This document shows positions 6,884 through 13,816 of a DNA stretch of 64,000 bases, piece by piece. The stretch comes from Meinhardsimonia xiamenensis. Lineage in GTDB: Bacteria > Pseudomonadota > Alphaproteobacteria > Rhodobacterales > Rhodobacteraceae. The notes below the pieces were generated by a model that saw only the letters and a list, made by a program, of their open reading frames with translations, was not told the DNA's origin and did not search any database. Position 1 is the first letter of the stretch; each line of letters opens with the position of its first letter. The position numbers were made by a program, and so were the translations under genes. The stretch lies in contig NZ_FNFV01000005.1 of NCBI RefSeq assembly GCF_900102905.1, forward strand, positions 124,001 through 188,000, read 5' to 3'.

Positions 6884-8398
6884 ATGAAGGCATCGAGCAA
6901 GGCGATCCGCTTCCTGGAAAGCCTCAAGATCCCCGAGGGCCCGAAAGCCGGGCAGGCGTTGAAGCTGGCTCCGTTTCAAAAGCAATTCGTCAAGGGTGCC
7001 CTGGCGGACGGCATCAACGTCGCCTGTCTGAGCATCGGCAGGGGCAACGCGAAAACTGCCCTGTCGGCTGGCATCGCCCTGGGCGCGGTCATGGGCATCT
7101 GGGATCGTCAGCCCCGGCGGGAAGTCCTGATCGCGGCCCGCACGCGGGATCAGGCGCGGATCGCGTTTGACTTCGTGGTGGGCTTCATCCGGTCGCTTCC
7201 CGAGAATGAGCAAGCGGCCTTCACGATCCGGCGCAGCCCCCGGCTTGAAATCGAGTATGACGGCGACGGCGGCGGACACTTCGTCCGGGCCATTGCGGCG
7301 GACGGCAAGACGGCTCTGGGATCGGCTCCGACGCTGGTTCTGATGGACGAGCGGGGCCATTGGCCGGCGGATCGCGGCGACGAGCTGGAGCACGCCCTGT
7401 TGTCCGGTCTGGGCAAGCGTGGCGGCCGGGCGCTGATCATCAGCACGAGCGCGGCGGACGATGCGCACCCCTTCTCGGTCTGGCTGGACGAGGAACAGGA
7501 GGGCGTCTATCGGCAGGAGCACCGCCCCGCTCCCGGCCTTCCGGCGGATGACCTGGAAAGCCTGAAGATCGCCAATCCGGGCGCTGAATACGGGATCGGA
7601 TCCAGCCTTGAATGGCTGCAAGCGCAGGCGCGGCGGGCGATTGCGCGGGGCGGATCGACCCTGACGGCTTTCCGGCTCTACAACCGCAATGAGCGTGTCA
7701 GCGGCGAAACCCGCGATCTGCTGTTGACGGTCGATGAATGGCTGGCCTGCGAGACGGCGGACCTGCCGCCCCGGCAAGGCCAGGTGGTCATCGGCATCGA
7801 CCTGGGCGGCTCTGCCAGCATGACCGCAGCGGCGTTCTACTGGCCGGAGACGGGCCGTCTTGAGGCTCTGGGCACCTTCCCTTCCAAGCCTTCCCTGCTG
7901 GATCGTGGGCAAGCGGACGGCGTGGGCGGGCGCTATGTCGAGATGCAGGACCGGGGCGAGCTTTTCACCCTGGGAGACCAGACTGTGCCGGTTGTTCCGT
8001 GGCTGGTGGACGTTCTGAGCCATGTCGCGGGCGAGACTGTCGCGGCGATCACGGCGGACCGATACAAGCAGGCCGAGCTTGGCGAGGCGATCGACCGGGC
8101 GGGCATTCGGTGCCCTGTTGTCTGGCGCGGTCAGGGCTTCAGGGACGGCGGCGAGGATTGCGAGCGGTTCCGGCGGGCGGTGTTCGAGGGCAAGGTGAAG
8201 ACCGCCCCCTCGCTGCTGCTGCGGTCTGCCTTCGCGGATGCGGTCACGCTGCGCGACCCGGCAAACAACCTGAAACTGGCAAAGGCGCGGTCGCGTGGCC
8301 GGATCGACGCGGCGGCGGCAACGGTGCTGGCGGTCGCTGAGGGGGCCCGGATGATGGGCCGCCCCGCTCACAAGGGAGGGCGCATTGCATGGGGCTGA
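6884..8398 (+). CDS. terL: Phage terminase large subunit
   Basis: A 504-residue DNA-packaging motor. The N-terminal ATPase domain has the Walker A-like SIGRGNAKT at about residues 50-58 and Walker B LVLMDE at 151-156. The C-terminal RNase H-fold nuclease has VIGIDLGG (Asp306), a central acidic strand (AITADRYK), and Asp475 in RGRIDAAAATV. The ATG at 6884 has a strong GGAGGTG five bases upstream; a longer frame from 6743 crosses the iteron region and lacks such a site. It should cut and translocate satellite DNA into the prohead through the portal encoded at 11444. No small terminase gene is recognisable next to it, which is unusual. Confidence 0.93.
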   Translation: MKASSKAIRFLESLKIPEGPKAGQALKLAPFQKQFVKGALADGINVACLSIGRGNAKTALSAGIALGAVMGIWDRQPRREVLIAARTRDQARIAFDFVVGFIRSLPENEQAAFTIRRSPRLEIEYDGDGGGHFVRAIAADGKTALGSAPTLVLMDERGHWPADRGDELEHALLSGLGKRGGRALIISTSAADDAHPFSVWLDEEQEGVYRQEHRPAPGLPADDLESLKIANPGAEYGIGSSLEWLQAQARRAIARGGSTLTAFRLYNRNERVSGETRDLLLTVDEWLACETADLPPRQGQVVIGIDLGGSASMTAAAFYWPETGRLEALGTFPSKPSLLDRGQADGVGGRYVEMQDRGELFTLGDQTVPVVPWLVDVLSHVAGETVAAITADRYKQAELGEAIDRAGIRCPVVWRGQGFRDGGEDCERFRRAVFEGKVKTAPSLLLRSAFADAVTLRDPANNLKLAKARSRGRIDAAAATVLAVAEGARMMGRPAHKGGRIAWG

Positions 8399-8745
8399 TG
8401 GAGACCGCTTCGCGGCTGATTGCGAAACACGGCCAGGCGGCAACGCTGCTGCGCCCCGGTCCGGGGACAAGGGACGCTTACGGGCAATACATCCCCGGCC
8501 CGGATATCGAATACCCCGTCACGGTCCTGGCGGCTACCTACGCGGTCGAGATGCAACTGATCGCGGGCGGCTTCCTGGAGGTGGGCGATCAGCGGCTTTT
8601 CCTGTCGGCCGAGGGCCTGACCGTGACGCCCTCCACAACCGACCGGCTGCGCATTGGCGGCCAGGTGTTCCGCACGATCCGCGTTTCCCCGCTGGCCCCG
8701 GCTGGCGAGGTGATCTTCTGGGAGTTGCAGGTGCGTGATGAGTGA
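8389..8745 (+). CDS. Putative head-tail adaptor / head-closure protein
   Basis: A 118-residue, mostly beta-stranded small protein that overlaps the terL stop by ten bases and the HNH start by eight. The pattern ATLLRPGPGTRDAYGQYIPG followed by strands ending in VIFWELQVRDE resembles neck or head-closure proteins of siphophages, which seal the portal and dock the tail. Identification rests on size, composition and neighbours rather than on a diagnostic motif. In a satellite it would be the piece that must fit the helper phage's tail. Confidence 0.65.
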   Translation: MGLMETASRLIAKHGQAATLLRPGPGTRDAYGQYIPGPDIEYPVTVLAATYAVEMQLIAGGFLEVGDQRLFLSAEGLTVTPSTTDRLRIGGQVFRTIRVSPLAPAGEVIFWELQVRDE

Positions 8746-9079
8746 CCGGAAGGAATATTTCCGCCATTCCCGGCGGATCACGCGCGGCCCGCGCTGGAAG
8801 GCTCTGCGGATGCAGGCGCTCGAGCGCGACGATTGGCGCTGCGTCCAGTGCGGCAGCCGGCACCGGCTGGAGATCGACCACATCGAGCCGGTCAGGGATC
8901 GGCCCGAATTGGCCTGGTCGCTGTCCAACCTGCAAACCCTCTGCGGGCGGTGTCATGCCCGCAAGACCCGTATCGAGATCGGCCTAGGCCGACCCGACCC
9001 CGCCCGCGAGGCGTGGAAAAAGCTGGTCCGTCAGACGGGCCAAACCCTCATCGAGCACAAAGGAAAGGCAGATGCTTGA
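8738..9079 (+). CDS. HNH endonuclease, phage packaging type
   Basis: A 113-residue HNH nuclease. The zinc-binding pairs are C35-C38 (CVQC) and C69-C72 (CGRC). The catalytic motif is EIDHIEPV (D47-H48), with Asn64 in NLQTLC and His73 in CHARKT. Small HNH proteins next to the terminase are required, with the large subunit, for cos cleavage in HK97-like phages and are a hallmark of capsid-forming PICIs. The ATG at 8738 is preferred to the overlapping GTG at 8735. The gene overlaps the upstream gene and the capsid gene. Confidence 0.92.
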   Translation: MSDRKEYFRHSRRITRGPRWKALRMQALERDDWRCVQCGSRHRLEIDHIEPVRDRPELAWSLSNLQTLCGRCHARKTRIEIGLGRPDPAREAWKKLVRQTGQTLIEHKGKADA

Positions 9080-10328
9080 TTCTGTTAAAATCGCACGGCG
9101 GCAAAGCGAAATCCGCCAGAAGCTTTCGGAACTGGTCGGCAAGCAGAACCCGACCGAGGACGAAACCCGGCAGATGGAAGAGCTTGACCGCGAGTATCGG
9201 TCGAACGAGACCCGCTATCGCGCGGCGCTCATTGCCGAGGATCAGGAACGGCGCGAAGCCGGGGCCGACCTGGAAACCCGGTCGAGCCGCGAATGGGCCG
9301 AGATCATGGCCGGTTTCGAGGTGCGCCAGGTTGCCCTTGCCCTGGACGAGGGGCGGAGCCTGGACGGGCAGACGGCCGAGATCGTCAGCGAACTGCGGTC
9401 GCGTGGCGGCTATCGCGGCATCCCGTTGCCGTGGGAGGCGCTGGAAATCCGGGCCGGGGAAACCGTGGCGAGCGGCACCCCCGATCCGATCCGCACCGCC
9501 CCGATCATCGAGCGGCTGTTCGCGCGGTCTGTCGCGGCCCGCATGGGCGGCCAGATGATCAACGTGGACGTGGGCGAGGTCGAGTATCCCGTCACCACGT
9601 CGAGCGTGACGGCGGGCTGGGCGGCGTCCGAAACCGGCAACGTGACCGGCCCGAGCGCCTACACGACCGTTGATAGGCCCCTGAAGCCCGATTACAACCT
9701 GGGCATTCAGATGCGCATCACGCGCAAGACGCTGAAGCAGTCCGGCAGCGGGCTTGAGCAGGCGGTCAGGCGCGACATGAACGGCGCTATCGAGGAAGCC
9801 CTTGACAGGGCCGTGTTCCTGGGCAGCGGCGCTTCGGGCGAGCCGACCGGCCTTTTCGCGGGTGCATCGGCCTGGGGCATCAGCGAGCAAGCGGTTGGCG
9901 CGGCCCCGACCTGGGGGGCGTTCCGTTCCGAGGTGGTCAGCTTCATCACCGGCAACGCGGCCAGCGGCCCCGGCGATGTTCGGCTTCTGATCCGTCCCGA
10001 GGTCTGGGACGCGATGGATGCGAGCATCTGGGACGCGGGCAGCGGGATCACCGAATGGGACCGTCTGTCGGACGCCCTGGGCGTGGTGACGATGAGCCAC
10101 AATGCCCTTGCCGATCCGGCGGGATCGCCGCTGGCCACCAGCGCGGTGATGACGACCACGGCGGGCGGTGTTCCCCCGTTCTTCGTTGGGACGTGGGGCG
10201 CGATCGACCTGATCCGCGATCCGTATTCGGATGCGCAATCGGGCGCGCTGCGGATCACCGCGCTGGCCACGATGGACGTGACCATCTCCCGCGCGGTTCA
10301 AACCCGCATCCTGACGGATATTCAGTGA
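9072..10328 (+). CDS. Major capsid protein, HK97 fold, with N-terminal scaffold domain
   Basis: A 418-residue phage-capsid family protein. The first ~110 residues are charged and helical (IARRQSEIRQKLSEL), matching the delta/scaffold domain that is removed by the prohead protease. The remainder shows the HK97 pattern: IIERLFARSV, WAASETGNV, the spine-helix region with ALDRAVFLGSG, and a C-terminal strand set (AIDLIRDPYSDA). A cut near residue 110-125 is expected but the exact site cannot be read. Overlaps: ATG inside the HNH end, and the stop overlaps the protease start (TGATG). Confidence 0.94.
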   Translation: MLDSVKIARRQSEIRQKLSELVGKQNPTEDETRQMEELDREYRSNETRYRAALIAEDQERREAGADLETRSSREWAEIMAGFEVRQVALALDEGRSLDGQTAEIVSELRSRGGYRGIPLPWEALEIRAGETVASGTPDPIRTAPIIERLFARSVAARMGGQMINVDVGEVEYPVTTSSVTAGWAASETGNVTGPSAYTTVDRPLKPDYNLGIQMRITRKTLKQSGSGLEQAVRRDMNGAIEEALDRAVFLGSGASGEPTGLFAGASAWGISEQAVGAAPTWGAFRSEVVSFITGNAASGPGDVRLLIRPEVWDAMDASIWDAGSGITEWDRLSDALGVVTMSHNALADPAGSPLATSAVMTTTAGGVPPFFVGTWGAIDLIRDPYSDAQSGALRITALATMDVTISRAVQTRILTDIQ

Positions 10329-10900
10329 TGCTGTGGGCCGGTTCCAAGGGCGGGCTTGAGGTCCGCACCTCTGCGGGCGGGGCAACCGTTCTGCGGGGCC
10401 GGTTCCCGTATGCTGTCCCGACCGTTCTGAAGGACGGTCGGGAACGGCTGCGGGAAGTGTTCGAGGCGCGAGCCTTCGCGGCATCGGTCGCGGCTGGTGG
10501 CGACATTCACTTGCTGGTGCACCACGACTTCGACCGCCCGCTTGCATCGCGCGGGGCGGGAAGCCTCGAGATCAGCGACGGCGATGACGCCCTGACCTTC
10601 GAGGCGACCATTGCCCCGGAAATGCGCGGCGTGAGCTATGTTGCGGACTTCCTGGGCACGCTGTCGGCGGGGCTTGTGGGCGGGATCAGCCCCGGCTTTC
10701 GCGTGGCCGAAGGCGGCGCGCTGGTCAAGCGCGATAGCGAAGGGCTGTTGCGGGTGGTGCGTTCTGCCGAACTGATCGAGATCAGCGCGGTGACGAAGCC
10801 CGCCTATCCCCAGGCGCAGATCGAGGCTCGCAACTGGACGCCATGCACGGCGGCCGAGGATCGGACGCTTGTTCATGCGCTCAATCGGTGGAGGCTCTGA
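10328..10900 (+). CDS. HK97-family prohead protease (U35)
   Basis: A 190-residue maturation protease. The catalytic histidine lies in LLVHHDFDRPLAS (His65/66) and the serine in IEISAVTKPAYP (Ser153), the classical U35 signature. It should assemble inside the prohead, trim the capsid protein's scaffold domain and then degrade itself. The ATG at 10328 overlaps the capsid stop. The protease follows the capsid gene here, whereas most HK97-type modules place it before the capsid gene. Confidence 0.93.
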   Translation: MLWAGSKGGLEVRTSAGGATVLRGRFPYAVPTVLKDGRERLREVFEARAFAASVAAGGDIHLLVHHDFDRPLASRGAGSLEISDGDDALTFEATIAPEMRGVSYVADFLGTLSAGLVGGISPGFRVAEGGALVKRDSEGLLRVVRSAELIEISAVTKPAYPQAQIEARNWTPCTAAEDRTLVHALNRWRL

Positions 10901-10901
10901 G

Positions 10902-11441
10902 ATGGCGGTGACGTTGAAAGAGGTCGAGGCAATCCCGGGCAGCTATCCGCCTGCCCCGGGGCTGCTGAGCGATGCGGCTTCGATGCTGAATCACGCGGCG
11001 ATCTGGCAGCGGATCGAGGCTTATTGCCGCGATCGCTGGACGGCGCGGCAAGTGGTCTGGACGGTCGAGGGGGGCGGCACATGGGAACCCCCGTTGTCGC
11101 CCGCGACCGTGAACACGGTCGAGGTCTGGGAAGGCGGCGCGTGGGTGCCATGCACCCCGGCTGCATCGCCCCTGGGAGGCTATGAGCTGCCCGGTGAGGG
11201 CCCTTATCGGATCACGGCGGACGTGGGGGGCGGGGAAGTCCCTGCGGCTGTCTCCGAGGCGTTCAGGCGGCTTGCCGAATACCTGGCGGACGCGACGGAT
11301 CGGGCGGGCGTGTCCAGCTATTCCGTCAACATGGGCGGGGCGATCCAGGAAAGCTATCAGCGCAGCCCGGCATGGGTGGCGCGGGCGATGGAATTGAGCG
11401 GCGCGGCGGACCTGCTGCGGCCTTACAAAAGGAGGGCCTGA
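10902..11441 (+). CDS. Head-tail connector protein, gp6-like
   Basis: A 179-residue protein with GGTGGAGG upstream of the ATG at 10902. It has a helical N-terminus, a beta-rich middle (TVNTVEVWEGGAWVP, then YRITADVGGG) and a C-terminal helical part (VSEAFRRLAEYLADATDRA), as in gp6/gp15-type connectors that bind beneath the portal. The identification is by overall pattern and place between protease and portal. It would form the ring between portal and adaptor. Confidence 0.75.
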   Translation: MAVTLKEVEAIPGSYPPAPGLLSDAASMLNHAAIWQRIEAYCRDRWTARQVVWTVEGGGTWEPPLSPATVNTVEVWEGGAWVPCTPAASPLGGYELPGEGPYRITADVGGGEVPAAVSEAFRRLAEYLADATDRAGVSSYSVNMGGAIQESYQRSPAWVARAMELSGAADLLRPYKRRA

Positions 11442-11443
11442 GC

Positions 11444-12499
11444 ATGTGGCCATTCAAGCGAAAGAAGGCTGAGGAAACGCGATCGAGCGGATCGGGCTTC
11501 ACGGCCGAGATCATGGCGGCGCGGGAAGCCTATGTTTCCGGGCGGCGCGGCATTGCCGAACTGACGGCCACCGTGCAGGCCGCTGTGGCGCTCTGGGAGG
11601 GCGGTCTGGGGCTTGCCGATGTGTCGGGCACCGACCTGCTGGACCGCCGTTCTCTGGCGCTCTGTGCGCGGTCTCTGGCCTTGCGCGGCGAGGCTCTGTT
11701 CCTGGTCCGTGACGCGGGGCTTGTTCCGTGTTCCGATTGGGATCTGAAAACCCGCGACGGGCGGCCCACGGCTTACCGCGTGTCGGTTCCCGAGGCTGGC
11801 GGCGGTCGGAGCTTCACGGCGCTGGCGGCCGAGGTGCTGCACTTCCGCATCGGCTGCGACGTGTCAGCGCCCTACCAGGGGACTGCCCCGCTCAAGCGGG
11901 CGCAGCTGACGGCGGGGCTGTTGAACGCGGTCGAGACGGCGCTGGCCGAGATTTACGAAACGGCCCCGATTGCAAGCCAGATCGTGCCGTTTCCCGAGGC
12001 ACCGCAGACCGACCTGGAAGCGATAGCGCGCGGTTTCCGTGGCAACCGTGGCAAGGTGCTGATCCGCGAATCGGTCAACGTGACGGCGGCGGGCGGACCG
12101 GCCCCGATGCAGGACTGGAAGCCGCACGACCTTTCCCCGGACCTGTCGAAGACCATGACGCGCGAGACGCTCGAGGCGGCGCGGAATGCAATCAACCTGG
12201 CCTTCGGCATTCTTCCCGGCCTGGCCTCGCCCACGGCGACCGGCCCGATGGTCAGGGAAGCGCAACGGCATCTGGCGCAATGGGTGCTGCAACCGATCGC
12301 CACGGGCATTGCCGAGGAAGCGACGGAGAAGCTGGGAACGGCGGTCACGCTGGACGTGATGCGGCCGCTTCAGGCCTTCGATGCAGGCGGACGGGCGCGG
12401 GCGCTCAATGTGATTGTGGGTGCCCTGGCGCAGGCGAAGGAGGCGGGCGTTGACCCGACCGACGCGCTCAAGCTGGTCGATTGGGGGAATGAGGTATGA
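11444..12499 (+). CDS. Phage portal protein, HK97 family (short form)
   Basis: A 351-residue portal, somewhat shorter than the usual 380-430 residues. Recognisable features are the basic N-terminus (MWPFKRKK), LRGEALFLVRD, the fold segment AAEVLHFRIGC, the repeated helices of the stem (LNAVETALAEIYE), GNRGKVLIRE, and FGILPGL near the crown. GGAGGG lies nine bases before the ATG. It should form the dodecameric ring for DNA entry at one capsid vertex. The position is odd: the portal is the last head gene instead of following terL. Confidence 0.88.
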   Translation: MWPFKRKKAEETRSSGSGFTAEIMAAREAYVSGRRGIAELTATVQAAVALWEGGLGLADVSGTDLLDRRSLALCARSLALRGEALFLVRDAGLVPCSDWDLKTRDGRPTAYRVSVPEAGGGRSFTALAAEVLHFRIGCDVSAPYQGTAPLKRAQLTAGLLNAVETALAEIYETAPIASQIVPFPEAPQTDLEAIARGFRGNRGKVLIRESVNVTAAGGPAPMQDWKPHDLSPDLSKTMTRETLEAARNAINLAFGILPGLASPTATGPMVREAQRHLAQWVLQPIATGIAEEATEKLGTAVTLDVMRPLQAFDAGGRARALNVIVGALAQAKEAGVDPTDALKLVDWGNEV

Positions 12500-12669
12500 C
12501 TGAGAAATTCAAACAAGGCGATCTGGTCGAGCTCAAATCGGGCGGGCCAACCATGACCTATGGCGGGGAGGCGATGTATGGGGACGCGATTTGCTACTGG
12601 TTTGAGGGGACCAAGCGCCAATGCGCGAGTTTCCCCCATTCTGTTTTGAAGCGTGTGGAAGGCGAATAA
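12496..12669 (+). CDS. DUF2158 (YodC-like) small protein
   Basis: A 57-residue protein that overlaps the portal stop (ATGA). The sequence FKQGDLVELKSGGPTMTY, later CYWFEGTKRQCASFP, matches the DUF2158 family of small SH3-like beta proteins found on chromosomes and mobile elements. Function is unknown. It is the last gene of the head operon and lies directly before the terminator, the place where satellites often keep accessory or moron genes. Confidence 0.88.
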   Translation: MTEKFKQGDLVELKSGGPTMTYGGEAMYGDAICYWFEGTKRQCASFPHSVLKRVEGE

Positions 12670-12671
12670 GC

Positions 12672-12691
12672 GTTACCCCAAACGTTACCCC
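12672..12691. promoter_or_regulatory. Candidate integrase arm-type sites, right end
   Basis: Two direct GTTACCCC octamers at 12672 and 12684 (12-base step) lie 66 bases inside attR. They repeat the octamers found near attL, in the same orientation. Arm-site function for the integrase or an excisionase is inferred. Confidence 0.5.
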
Positions 12692-12707
12692 TGAGCCAGA
12701 AGTAAGC

Positions 12708-12732
12708 AACGCCCCGCGAGGGGCGTTCGTTT
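12708..12732 (+). terminator. Intrinsic terminator of the satellite operon
   Basis: A perfect 8-bp stem AACGCCCC / GGGGCGTT (12708-12715 with 12720-12727) with a GCGA tetraloop is followed by CGTTT. It lies 38 bases after the DUF2158 stop and would end the long rightward transcript before it reaches the oppositely oriented tRNA-Asn gene. Confidence 0.75.
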
Positions 12733-12756
12733 ATTCAGCTGTTTTCTTTGGATTTT

Positions 12757-12806
12757 TTGGCTCCGGCGGCAGGATTCGAACCTGCGACCAATTGATTAAC
12801 AGTCAA
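12757..12806. repeat. attR: 50-bp repeat inside the intact tRNA-Asn gene
   Basis: This is the right copy of the 50-bp attachment repeat, identical to 2506-2555 except C at 12789. It overlaps the 3' part of the complete tRNA-Asn gene, so the tRNA stays functional after integration. Confidence 0.93.
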
Positions 12807-12832
12807 CTGCTCTACCGCTGAGCTACGCCGGA
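12758..12832 (-). tRNA. tRNA-Asn (GTT)
   Basis: A 75-nt cloverleaf on the minus strand including an encoded CCA. The acceptor stem is TCCGGCG / CGCCGGA. The anticodon arm is GTTGA-CTGTTAA-TCAAT with anticodon GTT, and the T arm is GCAGG-TTCGAAT-CCTGC with a G discriminator. It is the integration target of the adjacent element. Confidence 0.95.
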
Positions 12833-12891
12833 ACGCGAGAGGGCATATAGCAAGGGCGTTTGCCGGCGTCCAGAGGCAAGACGGCAGTTTT

Positions 12892-13815
12892 TCACCTCTG
12901 CCGCGCGATCAGGCGAAAGCGCGCCCCGGGGCTGAGGTCAGGCTCGGCCTCGACCTCGTTTTTCTGAAACATCTCAACGAGATGCGCGAAGACATTGCGG
13001 CTCGCGGCGGGCAGGAGCGCCTCCGGCACATCGCTGTAGATGCGCCGCGCGAGGCCAAGGGCGGTATCGGGCGCTTCGGCGAGCGCCTCGGCGATCTGGC
13101 GCCCGCGTGACCGCCGGTGCGCGATGAGCCAGTCGAGGCGCGCGGCCGGATCCGAGATCGGCGCGCCATGGCCGGGGTAGAAGATGCGCGCCTTGCGCGC
13201 GGCAAGGCGCGCGCAGCTTTCCATGAACTGGGCGAGATCGCCGTCGGGCGGGGAGACGAGCGAGCTTGCCCAGCCCATCACGTGATCGCCGGTGAAGACC
13301 GCCTCGCCCCAGGCGAGGCTCAAGTGATTGCCGAAATGCCCCGGCGTGTGGATCACCTCAAGCTCCCAGCCGGCTCCGGCGATCCGCTCGCCATCGGCAA
13401 CCACCACATCGGGCGCGAAGGCCGAATCGACGCCCTCGCCACCGCCGGCAAGCCCCGCCCGTGCCAGCCGCTCCATCACCGCCGATCGGCCCGCGCGCGC
13501 ATCGCCGAAGGCGATGACCGGCGCGCCGGTGGCCTCGGCGAGGGGGCGGGCGAGGGGGGAGTGGTCGAGATGGGCGTGGGTGACGATGATGTGGCTCACC
13601 CGCTCGCCCTTCTTGAGCGCCGCGAGAAGCGCGCGCATGTGCGCCGGATCGGCAGGCCCGGGGTCGATCACCGCCACATCCCCCTCGCCGACGATGTAGC
13701 TGTTCGTCCCCCAATGGGTCATCGGCGAGGGGTTGGGCGCGATCACCCGGCGCAGGCCGGGAGCGAGCCGCTCGACGCGGCCCGCAGGCGGGCGCTGCAA
13801 TGTCTCTTCGCTCAC
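12892..13815 (-). CDS. MBL-fold metallo-hydrolase (lactamase-B/LACTB2-like)
   Basis: A metallo-beta-lactamase-fold hydrolase of about 307 residues. The zinc ligands are THAHLDH (HxHxDH), the histidine in HTPGHFGNH, the aspartate in VFTGDHVMG, and a C-terminal histidine in YPGHGAP. The N-terminal PNPSPMTHWGTNSYIVG and the C-terminal winged-helix-like segment (ALLPAASRNVFAHLVEMFQK) place it with LACTB2-like glyoxalase-II-related proteins. The start is uncertain: a GTG at 13815 directly follows the EF-G-like stop, while an ATG at 13842 would overlap that gene by 26 bases. Its substrate cannot be inferred. Confidence 0.88.
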   Translation of the reverse strand: MSEETLQRPPAGRVERLAPGLRRVIAPNPSPMTHWGTNSYIVGEGDVAVIDPGPADPAHMRALLAALKKGERVSHIIVTHAHLDHSPLARPLAEATGAPVIAFGDARAGRSAVMERLARAGLAGGGEGVDSAFAPDVVVADGERIAGAGWELEVIHTPGHFGNHLSLAWGEAVFTGDHVMGWASSLVSPPDGDLAQFMESCARLAARKARIFYPGHGAPISDPAARLDWLIAHRRSRGRQIAEALAEAPDTALGLARRIYSDVPEALLPAASRNVFAHLVEMFQKNEVEAEPDLSPGARFRLIARQR

Positions 13816-13816
13816 C

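Larger units (their letters stand above)
2506..12806 (+). mobile_element. Capsid-forming phage-satellite-like island (cf-PICI-like) integrated in tRNA-Asn
   Basis: A 10.3-kb island bounded by 50-bp repeats (49/50 identical) copied from the 3' part of tRNA-Asn. All 12 genes face the same way and most start and stop codons overlap. Contents in order: P4-type integrase, two unknown genes, AlpA regulator, RepA-like ATPase, iteron cluster, large terminase, head-tail adaptor, HNH nuclease, HK97-fold capsid, prohead protease, head-tail connector, portal, DUF2158 protein, intrinsic terminator. There are no tail, baseplate, lysis, CI-type repressor or recognisable small-terminase genes. Known capsid-forming PICIs have this composition: own head and packaging genes plus helper-phage tails. 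A decayed prophage is the alternative, but every gene is intact and compactly arranged, which argues against random decay. Confidence 0.8.

Noticed and set aside
6573-6887. A 104-codon frame across the iterons
   Set aside because: It begins inside the RepA-like gene, and its N-terminal part is only a four-residue repeat produced by the 12-bp DNA period. It has no good ribosome-binding site.
6884-12499. A Rhodobacter-type gene transfer agent cluster
   Set aside because: The gene order differs from the GTA, tail genes are missing, and the region has its own integrase and att sites.
2506-12806. A complete temperate prophage
   Set aside because: No tail, tape-measure, baseplate, holin, endolysin or CI-like repressor genes are found within the att-bounded 10.3 kb.
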